In this document: positions 36,400 through 46,839 of the stretch, in pieces
Layout of the letters: each line of letters begins with the position of its first letter
Numbering within the stretch: the first letter of the stretch is position 1
From: Ariolimax columbianus
Taxonomy: Eukaryota; Mollusca; Gastropoda; Stylommatophora; Arionidae
Length of the DNA: 64,000 nt
Direction: 5' to 3'
NCBI GenBank assembly: GCA_036924085.1
Contig: JAVGWX010000005.1
Span: forward strand, 73,690,547-73,754,546
The notes under the pieces: generated by a model
Told to the model about the DNA's origin: nothing
Database searches by the model: none
Seen by the model: only the letters and a program-made list of their open reading frames with translations
Translations under genes and position numbers: made by a program

Positions 36400-37011
36400 A
36401 TGTTACAAATGCGCCAGCTTGAAAACTTCATTTTCATGTGGCTAAAGATGTGGAGCGGATTTACACTGCAGAGCATGTATAATATGTACACTGCAGTTGA
36501 ACATAAATTGTATCGTGTTTTCTTGCAACCAACCATGAAAGAATTCAGCAGAGTTGACATACTCTTCGAGTTGGATAGAGCAAGTCCTATCAGAGTTAAC
36601 AAATTCTTCGAGTTAGATAGAGCTAGTCCTGTCACAGTTAACAAACTCTTCGAGTTGGATAGAGCAAGTCCTGTCAGAGTTAACAAACTCTTCGAGTTGG
36701 ATAGTGCGAGTCCGGTCAAACTGTGGAACGAATCGATGACGTTGTATCGCTATACTATTGAATGCGTCATGAGAACAGCAACATTCGATACAAAGGCTTC
36801 GTCTTTGAAGTATGTCATTGACAACTACTCAAATCACCTTCCCCTTGCAGCTGTTAATTTCGGAATACAATTTCAAATTATTCTGGCGGAATCTAGCATT
36901 AGTCACATGCAGCTGGCAGAAGATATACAAATTCGTTGTCGAAATTATTTGATGGAGGTCTTAAACGACATGAGACATAAATTGCCAAAAAATATGGAAT
37001 GGGTTGATTGA
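36400..37011 (+). CDS. 203-codon frame with 14-residue repeats; possible transposase remnant
   Basis: An uninterrupted ATG-to-TGA frame. Residues about 47-106 hold four copies of a 14-residue unit (VNKLFELDRASPVR), mirroring a 42-bp tandem repeat at 36550-36720. Residues about 107-203 are non-repetitive with good codon sense: IQFQIILAESSISHM then RCRNYLMEVLNDMRHKLPKN. The last block loosely recalls a helical segment (RCxxFLxxLxxxLxxRLPxN) near the C-terminal part of some hAT/ZMYM-like transposase proteins; that is a weak, memory-based resemblance. No signal peptide, promoter or introns are evident. It could be an exon, a transposon remnant or a chance frame extended by the repeat. Confidence 0.35.
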   Translation: MLQMRQLENFIFMWLKMWSGFTLQSMYNMYTAVEHKLYRVFLQPTMKEFSRVDILFELDRASPIRVNKFFELDRASPVTVNKLFELDRASPVRVNKLFELDSASPVKLWNESMTLYRYTIECVMRTATFDTKASSLKYVIDNYSNHLPLAAVNFGIQFQIILAESSISHMQLAEDIQIRCRNYLMEVLNDMRHKLPKNMEWVD

Positions 37012-37210
37012 TTATCTAATCTTAGCCCATGAGTCGTTTTGTGCAAACAGAAGCTACATCTAGCTACAATACCGTTTCTAATTTCATTTAAAGGAGATAT
37101 TTTCCAACTTGAACAACAATGAAATCGGCTCAGCTTAATTTCTTGGTCAAATACTAATGAGGCTGATGTTGGGCTGGTTTGGGTGAATATTGCTAACCAT
37201 ACAGATGCAT

Positions 37211-37476
37211 AAGGAGCCGTGTAGCGCAGTGGTTAGCGCATTAGCTTCGCATCGGAGTGGTCCTGAGTTCATTCCCCAGTTGAGGCGGTAATGTTTTTTC
37301 AGACCACAATGGATCCCGGGTCGACCCAGCCTTAAATGGGTACAGGTTCAGTCCGAGATACAAAAGCGGCGAGGGAGAGGAGATAACTACCGCCCTAATA
37401 TAGCCAAGCCTTTTAAATGTGAGATCGCTAACACCTTACACCCCAACGGCAGTAATGCTATGGGTTACTTTACTTT
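37211..37476 (+). repeat. tRNA-headed SINE with perfect 10-bp TSD
   Basis: Head with box A-like gtagcgcagtggttagcgc (37221) and box B-like gagttcattcccc (37265). Body has acccagccttaaatgggtac and gcggcgagggagagg. It ends in ttactttacttt. The 10-mer acagatgcat flanks it at 37201-37210 and 37477-37486, so both ends are defined. The intact duplication suggests fairly recent insertion. Confidence 0.85.
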
Positions 37477-37594
37477 ACAGATGCATCAAGCGAACGCAAC
37501 TTCTAGATTTAGCGAATTTTGCTTTTGTCTCTTTTGATCTTACCATCCAGCATTGAATCTGTTGAGACAAACATTTCGCAAATTAATATAATTC

Positions 37595-38147
37595 AAACGG
37601 AACTTAGGAACAAGACGCAACAACGTCTGCTTTAAAACGGCCTGTAGATTCGTGGGTATATGACTCGCAATAATATTTGTTGCAATGATTTTCAGCCAAC
37701 TATCACAATGTTATCCCTGTATATCATCCGATATGTATGAATATAGTAAAACGGAAAATATGCCTGAATATTTGAATTTCTAGTTTGTTTTGGTGATTTT
37801 TGTATTGTTTGTTTGTTGTTGTGTGACAGAGACGTACCACTGTGATGATTCAACTCATTCATTGGGAACGAATAATAACGACTGGTCAAGCATACTATAC
37901 TAATCAGACATGTTAGCCAGGTTCAGCCAAAACATACTGGACAATACCCTTACCTTGGCTTCCTCGTAGCCCTTCCCAGAAACGGGCTGTTTTCAGGGCA
38001 GCCTGGCTAACAAGGTGAGGGATCGACGTGATCCCCGTAGTAGTTAACGACACGCAGATGAAGAAAAGCATAGCACAATCGCCTGGCGAACCCCGGTCTA
38101 CCTTCATCAGCGCGCTTGGGATGTGAGGAAAGCTACTGCAACCCGCC
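37595..38147 (+). repeat. 553-bp direct repeat, left copy
   Basis: Matches 45291-45844 from aaacggaacttaggaacaag through gctactgcaacccgcc, with roughly 18 substitutions and one single-base indel (about 3%). Its right part (37968-38147) belongs to dispersed repeat D and is cut at acccgcc, where the ETS/18S block begins. It lacks TG...CA termini, has no polypurine tract beside it, and is not an LTR. Confidence 0.9.
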
Positions 38148-38775
38148 GCCGTCGCTGTCTCGCCGCCGCGACTCAATTTCAACCAGTGTTTGTAAAGCGA
38201 TCTCAGTCCCGCCAGGCGGAGCGATAGCGCGGGCTTGCGGAAAACGCTCGCCTGCCTTTCCCCGTAGAGCGATTGGGGTGCGGTTTGTTGTGGCGTCTCC
38301 TCCACCGAGGTGCGCTCGTCTGGTCCGTATCAGGAAACGTGTTCCGTCCGTGGTGATTTATCTAAGGCTTATAGCAGAGCTCGACAGTTCGTCTCGCTGG
38401 TGGTCAGACTCTCGCAAAGAGCTTGTGACCGGCAAATGGAAAGCAGGAATCGTGCCTCAAGGCCCTGCGTTCTCCTCCGGAGAAGGGCAGGCCGGCAGGC
38501 CAAATTGTCTCTAGTCCCAGTGAAATTCATCGCCGAGGTCGTTGGGATCCGTTCTGCACAGAGCGATGCCATCCCTCCTCGAGCGAGCCCGGTCGGTCGG
38601 TCGTCTGGTGCGTGTAGGAGGCCCCTGTCAGGCGGTCATAGGTCAACAAAGTGAGGGAAGGGTGGAACAACCGTCCGTCCGTGCCGTCAGTCGGTCCCTG
38701 CGGCAGTCCCAGTGAGGCTTTTCACACACCCTTCCTCCGCCGACCGGTGTGTGCTGTACGTACGTCTCCGACAGA
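38148..38775 (+). other. rDNA 5' external transcribed spacer (partial)
   Basis: GC-rich sequence (gtctcgccgccgcgactc, ccggtcggtcggtcgtctgg, ccgtccgtccgtgccgtcag) directly upstream of the 18S start. It is called ETS by position and composition. Its left edge coincides with the end of the direct repeat. Plus-strand frames here (38116-38514, 38310-38654) are shadows. Confidence 0.7.
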
Positions 38776-39958
38776 TATCTGGTTGATCCTGCCAGTAGTC
38801 ATATGCTTGTCTCAAAGATTAAGCCATGCATGTCTAAGTTCACACTGTCTCACGGTGAAACCGCGAATGGCTCATTAAATCAGTCGAGGTTCCTTAGATG
38901 ACACGATCCTACTTGGATAACTGTGGCAATTCTAGAGCTAATACATGCTTACCAAGCTCCGACCCTCGCGGAAAGAGCGCTTTTATTAGTTCAAAACCAA
39001 TCGTCGTTTCCCCTCGCGGGGTTGCGGCGTCCCCACTGGTGACTCTGGATAACTTTGTGCTGATCGCATGGCCTCATGTGCCGGCGACGCATCTTTCAAA
39101 TGTCTGCCCTATCAAATGTCGATGGTACGTGACATGCCTACCATGTTTGTAACGGGTAACGGGGAATCAGTGTTCGATTCCGGAGAGGGAGCATGAGAAA
39201 CGGCTACCACATCAAAGGAAGGCAGCAGGCGCGCAACTTACCCATCTCGGCACGGGGAGGTAGTGACGAAAAATAACAATACGGGACTCTTTCGAGGCCC
39301 CGAAATTGAAATGAGTACACTTTAAACCCTTTAACGAGGATCTATTGGAGGGCAAGTCTGGTGCCAGCAGCCGCGGTAATTCCAGCTCCAATAGCGTATA
39401 TTAAAGGTGTTGCAGTTAAAAAGCTCGTAGTTGGATCTCAGGCGCAGGCGGGCGGTCCAGCTCGCACCAGTTCACTGCCCGTTGTCTCCTGCCCTACCGT
39501 CTGCCGGCTCTCTCCCACGGGTGCTCTTCGCTGAGCGTCCTGGGTGGCCGGCGCGTTTACTTTGAAAAATTAGAGTGTTCAAAGCAGGCCTCGGCTGCCT
39601 GAATAATGGTGCATGGAATAATGGAATAGGACCTCGGTTCTATTTTGTTGGTTTTCGGAACTGGAGGTAATGATTAACAGGGACAAACGGGGGACGGGGG
39701 CATTCGTATTGAAGCGTTAGAGGTGAAATTCTTGGATCGCCGCAAGACGAGCTACTGCGAAAGCATTTGTCAAGAACGTTTTCATTAATCAAAAACGAAA
39801 GTCAGAGGCGCGAAGACGATCAGATACCGTCGTAGTTCTGTCCATAAACGATGCCGACTAGCGATCCGCTGGAGTTGCTTCGATGACTCTGCGGGCAGCT
39901 TCCGGGACACCAAAGTGTTTGGGTTCCGGGGGAAGTATGGTTGCAAAGCTGAAACTTC

Positions 39959-39996
<38 letters not shown>

Positions 39997-40030
39997 GCGG
40001 CTTAATTTGAATCAACACGGCCAAACACTG
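38776..40030 (+). rRNA. 18S rRNA gene, 5' two thirds (truncated, probably pseudogene)
   Basis: Begins with tctggttgatcctgccag (38778) and contains gtgccagcagccgcggtaat (39361), agctcgtagttggatctc, gaggtgaaattcttggatcg, the gatcagataccgtcgtag region and gaattgacggaagggcacca near 39962. The sequence then degrades near 40030. About 1,255 of the usual ~1,820 bases are present; the 3' third, ITS, 5.8S and 28S are absent. Several changes fall in normally invariant stretches (aaaggtgttgcag at 39404, attgaagcgttagagg at 39709), so it is unlikely to make functional rRNA. The early text resembles molluscan 18S from memory. Confidence 0.92.
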
Positions 40031-40513
40031 ACATGATTGACATGCCGAGAGCACTTTCGTTGGGTCTAATATGGAACGGGTGCTGGAATTAGACCCTCGA
40101 AAATCTCGGGCTACCCTCTAAGTAACTTGATTGTCTCGCTAAAAGAATTGACGGAAGGGCACCACCAGGAATGGAACCTGCGGCTTAATTTGACTGAACA
40201 CGCCAATACTGTAGAACGACTCACAAATCGAGAGCACTACCGTTGGGTCTAATAATCAACGTACGCTGGTATTAGACTCACTGAAGACAAGTCAGCTATC
40301 TAACACTCTAATGAAAGAACGCTACGGAAATCGTGATTAACTCCACAGAAACCGCAGATTTCAAATACCTGGTCATTGACAAACAAAAGCCCTCAATAAA
40401 TGTGTCTGGCAAAATAGTGAACGGGTGCTGGAAATAGACCACCTGAAGACAGGTCAATTTTACCCTACTAATAACAGGGCGTTGCTACGGAAAACCAGCT
40501 CATATTGAGAGGA
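40031..40513 (+). repeat. Degenerate 18S-like tandem modules joining rDNA to LINE-A
   Basis: The 18S text at 39958-40140 (gaattgacggaagggcacca, then gagagcactttcgttgggtc and gctggaattagacc) recurs at 40146-40330 (gaattgacggaagggcacca, gagagcactaccgttgggtc, gctggtattagac). A third part lies at 40420-40500 (gaacgggtgctggaaatagacc). Spacing is about 185 bp. Parts after the conserved block can be loosely aligned to the next region of 18S but are highly diverged. The block stops exactly where LINE-A begins. Confidence 0.65.
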
Positions 40514-41391
40514 GCCGCAGACACTTTGGTTCACGTACCAGGCTGATAAGCCAATGGCGCGAGGCTACCATGTGGAGGATTACGGCCGAACCCTTGTAAG
40601 CCGCAATCCCGCCCAAAATCTCAGCACCACTGCAATGGGAGGTTCCTACTGGGGCTTGCGCCCCAGCCCTATCCGGTAGAGCCGCAGAAAGAGGTCTCTG
40701 CCGTCCGCCGATCAAAGCGGCCGGACAACTGCTTGATACTCACCTTATTCGGCGATGGGGTGCGAAACCACCAACACAAGACTTAGTACCTGGTCAGGGT
40801 GTCGAAAACAGTAGAGCAGCCCCCTCACTGCGAACTGTCGAGACTCAACCAATGACCAAGAGATCTGTCCGCACACCAGGCGAACAACATCTCTGTGACA
40901 TTACCAGGCTTGTCCTCTGGTTAAATGCACTTCGGCTACGATATCTACCTCTGTACGTTTTCAGCCATATAGCTATCATGCTGGACGCAGAAGAGATGCA
41001 GACCAGCGGACATTGCACCTCCTGCCCCACTGTGTCAACACCCCAGGTGGCGGGGAATGCTAGGCGTACCATCTCTGCATAGAAGCCAAGAAAATAAAGG
41101 GAGAAAGAGATACCCCACTCACATGCAAATGCTACGTTTCTGGCAGGACGTCACGATCCTGGGATACAGACACACTGGACTGCCTCTCTTCCGGGTAAAC
41201 CAGTCCATCTCATATATCTCACATATCATCATTGCACCCTATAGACACGAGTAGTGAAGACTCGATAGTCTGGTAAGACAACTTCCATAAGAGAGACAAC
41301 TCTGATCATAAACAACTGCTGCCTTGCAGATAGGCTGGGGACAGCCAAAGGCTAAGGAGGGCATCTCTACAGAAACGCCTGTCAAAATCGG

Positions 41392-43212
41392 ATGCACGGG
41401 GCCGCAAGCCTAACAAAACAGTGCAACGTAAATCGCAGCATGATGACAGTACAACCGATTAGAAAAACGCATGGCGCTCATCCTGCGGAGTCCCGCCAGG
41501 CAGCGATAGTGCCGGGCCTCACGCCTCGAAGGGGCCCACCCTTGACTACTGGTGGTCACCCACCCATGTGTCGTGGAGTCAAGGCACATGGCTATGGGGC
41601 AACTTCTATTGACCAAAACCTCAAGACCCTCAAAATACTACAGTGGAATGCGGAGGGAGTCATTAACAAAAAACTTTCCCTAACACATCACCTGCATGAA
41701 GGTAAGATTGACGAGGCATGTATCCAGGAAACGCACCTCAACAATAATCATAAATTCTCAATCAGAGGATACCAGATTTTCCGTCTAGATAGAGAAGGCC
41801 ACAAAGGAGGGGTCCTGATACTGACCAGAAACTGCATACCGAGTAGCGCGGTATCTGTCAATCACACAGGACAAGCAGAAATTGTAGGAGTTGACATAAT
41901 GGCTCACGAGACGAAGCTCCGCATTTTCAATCTGTACGGACCACCAAATAGAGACCTATCGCTCTCGAGTATGGAGGTCAGAGACTCCAACTACATAGTA
42001 GTTGGAGATTTCAACAGCCACTCGGAGAGATGGGGATACTCTGACACAGACAGCAGAGATGACGAAGTGGAAGATTGGGAGATAGATGCAAATCTCTCCC
42101 TAATCAATAGGCCGGAGGATAGCCCTAGCTTCTATTCAAGAACATGGCATACCACCTCGACTCCAGATTTGGCCTTCTCCACACAGGACATACACCATAA
42201 AATAGACAGCCAGGTGCTAAACCAACTGGCAGGTAGCGAACACAGGCCGATCAGGCTAACCATTGACATGAAAGTAGTCCCACAGGAAACAAAACCGCTC
42301 CCACGTTGGAATTACAAACGAGCCGACTGGGACAGATTTGCAATCCTGACAGATGGGCTGTGTGAAACCATCAACACACGAAACACCAAAATGAAGCCCA
42401 TGGTGGAAAGCCTAAGCAAGGCAATAATGCAAGCCGCCACTGAAACCATCCCAAGAGGAGCTAGGACAATCTATAAGCCCTACTGGAATGATGAGTTGCA
42501 GAAAGCGGAAGATGCAGTAACAAATGCTAGGAACATGGCAGAGCGAGAAAAATCCATGGAGGCAAACATCGCCCTCAAAGCCGCCACGGCGAAATACAAA
42601 TACACTCTTAAGCAAACAGCAAGAGAAAGCTGGAAAAATAAAACGGAAAGCCTAAACCTGGACAAAGACGGGAACAAGCTATGGAAGCTAGTCAGAGCCA
42701 TGAACGACGAAACCCCGTCAAATAAACAAATTAGCATCAAGCAGGGCGAGAACTTGATCACAGGTAAGAAAGCCGCAAACGCCTTTCTCGATCACTATGC
42801 CAGAGCAAACCACATCGAGGTCCCTGCAGATAAGCATAAAGAGATTAGCGAAGAGCTAAAGGGGCACGACAACTTGAATACGGCACCGGAAGAGCACATG
42901 ATGGCCAAATTAACAATGCGCGAAACGGAAGAGGCTATGAAAACATTAAAGAAAAGGAAATCTCCCGGAAAAGACGGGATAACAAACGAAATGCTGATGG
43001 GGCTGGGCCAAACAGCGAAGAGGAAACTGCTATCGGTCCTGAACCAAAGCTGGAAAAGGGGAATTGTACCCCAGGCATGGAAAGACGCAATACTGGTACC
43101 AGTACCAAAAACAGGAAAAGATAAAACAGATCCAAATGGATACAGGCCCATCAGCCTACTGAGCTGTGTCGGCAAGCTGATGGAAAGGATGATAAACACC
43201 AGACTGATGTAG
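41392..43212 (+). CDS. LINE-A ORF2 N-terminal part: APE endonuclease and start of RT
   Basis: 606-codon frame ending in an in-frame TAG where copy 5 has TGG. Residues 81-290 are an APE-type endonuclease: ILQWNAEG (Asn86), CIQETHL (Glu113), NLYGPP, VVGDFNSH (Asp206, Asn208), STPDLAF (Asp259) and SEHRP (His284) give the expected catalytic set. Residues 350-500 are a lysine-rich linker. From about 520 the RT begins with KSPGKDGITNEMLMG and NGYRPISLLSCVGKLMER. The first ~75 residues look like poorly constrained leader, so the true start may be downstream. In the family this enzyme nicks target DNA for target-primed reverse transcription. The truncated product lacks the RT active site. Confidence 0.8.
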   Translation: MHGAASLTKQCNVNRSMMTVQPIRKTHGAHPAESRQAAIVPGLTPRRGPPLTTGGHPPMCRGVKAHGYGATSIDQNLKTLKILQWNAEGVINKKLSLTHHLHEGKIDEACIQETHLNNNHKFSIRGYQIFRLDREGHKGGVLILTRNCIPSSAVSVNHTGQAEIVGVDIMAHETKLRIFNLYGPPNRDLSLSSMEVRDSNYIVVGDFNSHSERWGYSDTDSRDDEVEDWEIDANLSLINRPEDSPSFYSRTWHTTSTPDLAFSTQDIHHKIDSQVLNQLAGSEHRPIRLTIDMKVVPQETKPLPRWNYKRADWDRFAILTDGLCETINTRNTKMKPMVESLSKAIMQAATETIPRGARTIYKPYWNDELQKAEDAVTNARNMAEREKSMEANIALKAATAKYKYTLKQTARESWKNKTESLNLDKDGNKLWKLVRAMNDETPSNKQISIKQGENLITGKKAANAFLDHYARANHIEVPADKHKEISEELKGHDNLNTAPEEHMMAKLTMRETEEAMKTLKKRKSPGKDGITNEMLMGLGQTAKRKLLSVLNQSWKRGIVPQAWKDAILVPVPKTGKDKTDPNGYRPISLLSCVGKLMERMINTRLM

Positions 43213-45262
43213 CATCTGGAAGAAAAACGAATACTAATTCCACAGCAAGCCGGCTTTAGACAGCACAGATCCACTGAGGACCAGGTCATCCTCATAGCCC
43301 AGGAGATAGAAGATGCCTACCAGGCACAGAAACACACAGTAGCTTTTTGGGTGGATCTGGAAAAGGCATTTGACAAAGTCTGGAAAGACGGACTTAGAGT
43401 CAAGCTAAGAAGAAGGGATGTTTGTGGGAAAATGTACAAATGGATCAACCACTACCTTAAACAAAGAACGGCCAGAGTCCAAGTACAAGGGCAGATGAGC
43501 AAAAAGGTGACACTCGAGCAGGGAGTACCCCAAGGGGAGTACTGTCACCCACACTCTTCCTGGTATATATAAACGATATTACAGAGAATATACCAAGAAG
43601 AGTCCATAGCTCAATGTTTGCAGACGATCTGGCTATGTGGACCTCTGAAAAGAATCTCACCATAGCAAGAAATCGGATGCAGACGGCCCTAACATCGCTG
43701 GAAGAGTGGGCGAACTCATTGCTGGTCAAAATAAACGAGGAGAAAACCACATGCACAATATTCTCGCTCTCATTAAAACCCAAAAATACCAAATTAAGTC
43801 TAAATGGCAAATTCCTGCAGCCAAACGACAACCCAACCTATCTGGGAGTCACATTTGATCGGCGCATGACATGGAAAAGTCAGATTGAGAGAAACCGAAT
43901 GAAAGCCAGAGAAAGAATGGCAATCATGAGGAAACTTGCTGGCACAAGCTGGGAAGCAGACGAAGGCACACTAAAGAAACTGTACACTGGAAGAGTGAGA
44001 CCAGTTCTCGAGTATGGCATTGCGGCATGGACAACAGCAGCGAAGGCGAACTTCGATAAAGTTAGCAAACTTCAAAACCAAGCCATGAGAATTATAAAAG
44101 GTGCCATGAAGTCAACGCCAATTGTAGAACTTGAAAAGATTACAAAACTGCAATCCATGACCGATAGAAGAGACTGCAGAGCTCAGCTGCAGTCAGAGAA
44201 ACTCCGAAGACTGACCGACCATCCAATGCACCAGAGACTAAACAATTTGGGAAATGGGAAACTGAAGCGGAGAAACTTTGCAGAAATAGCCTAAGCAAAG
44301 ACGCACGAAGATCCCATAAACGCACTAACAACACCCAAACCCATCACTACTGTACGAAAACCTACCTGGAGGCAGGATATATTTCCAGACTGCCAGACTG
44401 AAAAAGAAAGGAGAGATACTACCCTAAGCTTCATAACGAAAAGCTACCCAAGCATGGACTGGACCCATGCATACACCGACGGTTCTGTAACAAATACTAC
44501 ACAGAACGAAGGGGCAGGAGCATTCCTGAACCTACCAAATGGCAGAAAAATAACACTGTCATTCGCTACTGGTAAGTACACAAGCAATTTCAGAGCGGAG
44601 GCAGAGGCACTGAGGGCGGCAGTGGAAGAAATGGTAACACACAGTGAAAATGAAAGCCATATAGTCCTGCTTACAGATGCTCTCGCTGTAGTCACAGCGC
44701 TAAAAAGCCAGAAAAACACTGAGCTTAATGACTTAAGAGCAGCACTCTGCAAACTGTGCCAGCTGTCCGCACCAAAAAGGGCGGTGGTACAGTGGGTCCC
44801 ATCACACTGCAACATCCAAGGCAACGAGGAGGCAGACTGACTGGCAAAAGAAGGTGCAAGACTACCACAAACAGATACTAATATGACGTACGAAGAGTCA
44901 AAACGGCTTATCAAAGCCAGGTACATGACCAAATGGGAAACCGAACATACTGGTTACACCAAAAACGATGCCTATTACCAGTTGAACCGAAGAGAGCAGG
45001 TCGTTGTCTTCAGACTTCGCACTGGCCACAATAGACTGAGGTACCACCTATTCAACAAATTGAAGATATGAGGTACCGACGAATGCCCGTGCGGTACTGG
45101 CAAAATGACCGCTGAACATCTGCTGCAGAACTGCCCGACATACGAGGATCAGAGAGAGCAGATGTGGCCATCACCAGTGGAACTGCAATACAAGCTCTAT
45201 GGCAGTGGCGACAGCCTCAGGATGACCGCCGCTTTTTTCGAAAAAATAATGGTTACTGTCTG
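43213..45262 (+). pseudogene. LINE-A ORF2 remainder: RT core, RNase H, CCHC-like tail
   Basis: After the stop the frame continues with FRQHRSTEDQVILIAQE, DLEKAFDKVWK and TLEQGVPQG. A one-base loss near 43534 shifts frame. 43614-44294 then carries FADDLAMWTSE (catalytic FADD) and LEYGIAAWTTAAK. RNase H at 44454-44840 has AYTDGS, NFRAEAEALRAA, LLTDALAVV and HCNIQGNEEAD. The tail has CPCGTGKMTAEHLLQNC. Catalytic residues are intact but the frame is broken at least four times. Confidence 0.85.
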
Positions 45263-45290
45263 ACTGCGTACGCAGAAGAAGAAGAAGAAG

Positions 45291-45844
45291 AAACGGAACT
45301 TAGGAACAAGACGCAACAAAGTCTGCTTGAAAACGGCCTGTAGATTCGTGGGTATATGACTCGCAATAACATTTGTTGCAATGATTTTCAGCCAACTATC
45401 ACAATGTTATCCCTGTATATCATCCGATATGTATGAACATAGTGAAACGGAAAATATTCCTGAATATTCGAATTTCTAGTTTGTTTTGGTGCTTTTTTGT
45501 ATTGTTTGTTTGTTGTTGTGTGACAGAGATGTACCACTGTGATGATTCAACTCATTCATTGGGAACGAATACTAACGACTGGTCAAGCATACTATACTAA
45601 TCAGACATGTTAGCCAGGTTCAGCCAAAACATACTGGACAATACCCTTACCTTGGCTTCCTCGTAGCCCTTCCCAGAAACGGGCTGTTTTCATGGCAGTC
45701 TGGCTAACAAGGTGAGGGATCGACGTGATCCCCGTAGTAGTTAACGACATGCAGATGAAGCCAAGCATAGCACAACCGCCTGGCGAACCCCGGTCTACCT
45801 TCATCAGCGCGCTTGGGATTTGAGGAAAGCTACTGCAACCCGCC
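45291..45844 (+). repeat. 554-bp direct repeat, right copy
   Basis: Starts aaacggaacttaggaacaag immediately after the (GAA)n tail of LINE-A and ends gctactgcaacccgcc. Beyond that, 45845-45890 continues repeat D as in the copy at 22835. This copy therefore keeps the original right-hand flank, while the left copy keeps the original left-hand flank. Confidence 0.9.
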
Positions 45845-46839
45845 ACTTAACGTCCTTTTCAGTGCGCACAAAAGAGTAACCTACTGATTGTTGGCCTCTG
45901 CAAACAACTCATTCATTGCATGTCGAATTGTCATTTTTTTTTAAATAGCAGATATTGTCCATTTTATAACATTGTTACTGACATTTATTGTTTACATCTA
46001 TTTCATATAACATTGCACGGCTAAACTGCAAAATTGACCTAATTTGAGTGTGTGGCCAGAATAAGTTCCGTTTCTAAAATATAAATCTAAGTTTAATTAT
46101 GTTAATCCTTACATAACTGTAATGGACAACAGATGGCCATGGTTCCTCTTTAACAATATTGTAATAAAGTTTCACTCAATTCGAGTGATTTATTACTAAG
46201 CCACTTTTGGGCGGTTTTCGAGATGTTATTGCGCGGTTTTTTTTAATGAATTCCCTAGCAACCCTAGTCAGAAAACCCATGCATTGCTTGACATCTCTGC
46301 TCTTCTGTTTTGTTTTAGAGCTGCTAATGTTGATAAAGCAACAGTTAGGAATACTATATTTTCTTGGTAGAAATCTTAATCTCGGATTTCAAGCTCATTA
46401 GCGACCTTCAGTGCTTTACTTCAGAGAAGTTATTGCAGTATGTTTCTGATGTTAGAGTTTTCTTTCTCTTTCCCGTAATCTGTAATAGGCACATCCATCT
46501 CTGTTGGGTGGGATTTGTTAATCTGTGTGATTTGTGGAAGTTCTCATAAGATGTTCTTCTCTGATAACTGCCCTTTCTAAATCTGTCTCAGTTCCATTTT
46601 TGCCATATTCTGACTGACGCATTCACTCCACTTCCGCAATGATGTTTGAGGTGTTCTTTTGATTGTCTTTGGGCTGATAATTTCTATAGGACGTGGTAGC
46701 CGACCGCAACTCTCAGTTGTTGATTATTGCGACATTCTAGGCATATTATGACTACAACATTCTTGGCTTCCAGTAATACATTCTGCCGTTGATTCTCTGC
46801 CATGACATGGTGTTACACTATCCACCTAATGTCCTCTTC
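45845..46839. other. No gene recognised
   Basis: The end of repeat D to about 45890, then AT-rich sequence. 46550-46700 reads weakly on the minus strand as PKTIKRTPQTSLRKWSECV, without an identifiable family. No long frame. Confidence 0.4.

Larger units (their letters stand above)
40514..45290 (+). mobile_element. LINE-A copy 4: full-length I-like non-LTR retrotransposon
   Basis: Order: 5' UTR (40514-41391), ORF2 with APE endonuclease, RT, RNase H and CCHC-like tail, then a (GAA)n end at 45273-45290. The 5' end is set by identity with the start of copy 3. No separate ORF1 is visible. ORF2 is broken by a nonsense codon at 43210, a frameshift near 43534, another near 44290, a ~33-bp deletion near 44390 and stops near 44838 and 45068. 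RNase H after RT suggests the I superfamily. It lies in the same orientation as the upstream 18S. It is immobile by itself. Confidence 0.9.

Noticed and set aside
38116..38878. Arginine/proline-rich frames of 75-132 codons
   Set aside because: Shadow frames of the GC-rich ETS and 18S start.
38776..40030. An active rDNA unit
   Set aside because: The 18S lacks its 3' third, no ITS/5.8S/28S follows, and normally invariant positions are changed.
40514..45290. A site-specific rDNA retrotransposon of R1/R7/R8 type
   Set aside because: Other LINE-A copies sit in minisatellites and unrelated sequence, so the family is not 18S-specific. The 18S association is confined to this copy.
37595..45844. The two 553-bp direct repeats as LTRs of an LTR retrotransposon
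   Set aside because: No TG...CA termini, primer-binding site, polypurine tract, gag, protease or integrase. The repeat contains part of dispersed repeat D, and the enclosed element is a LINE with a (GAA)n tail.
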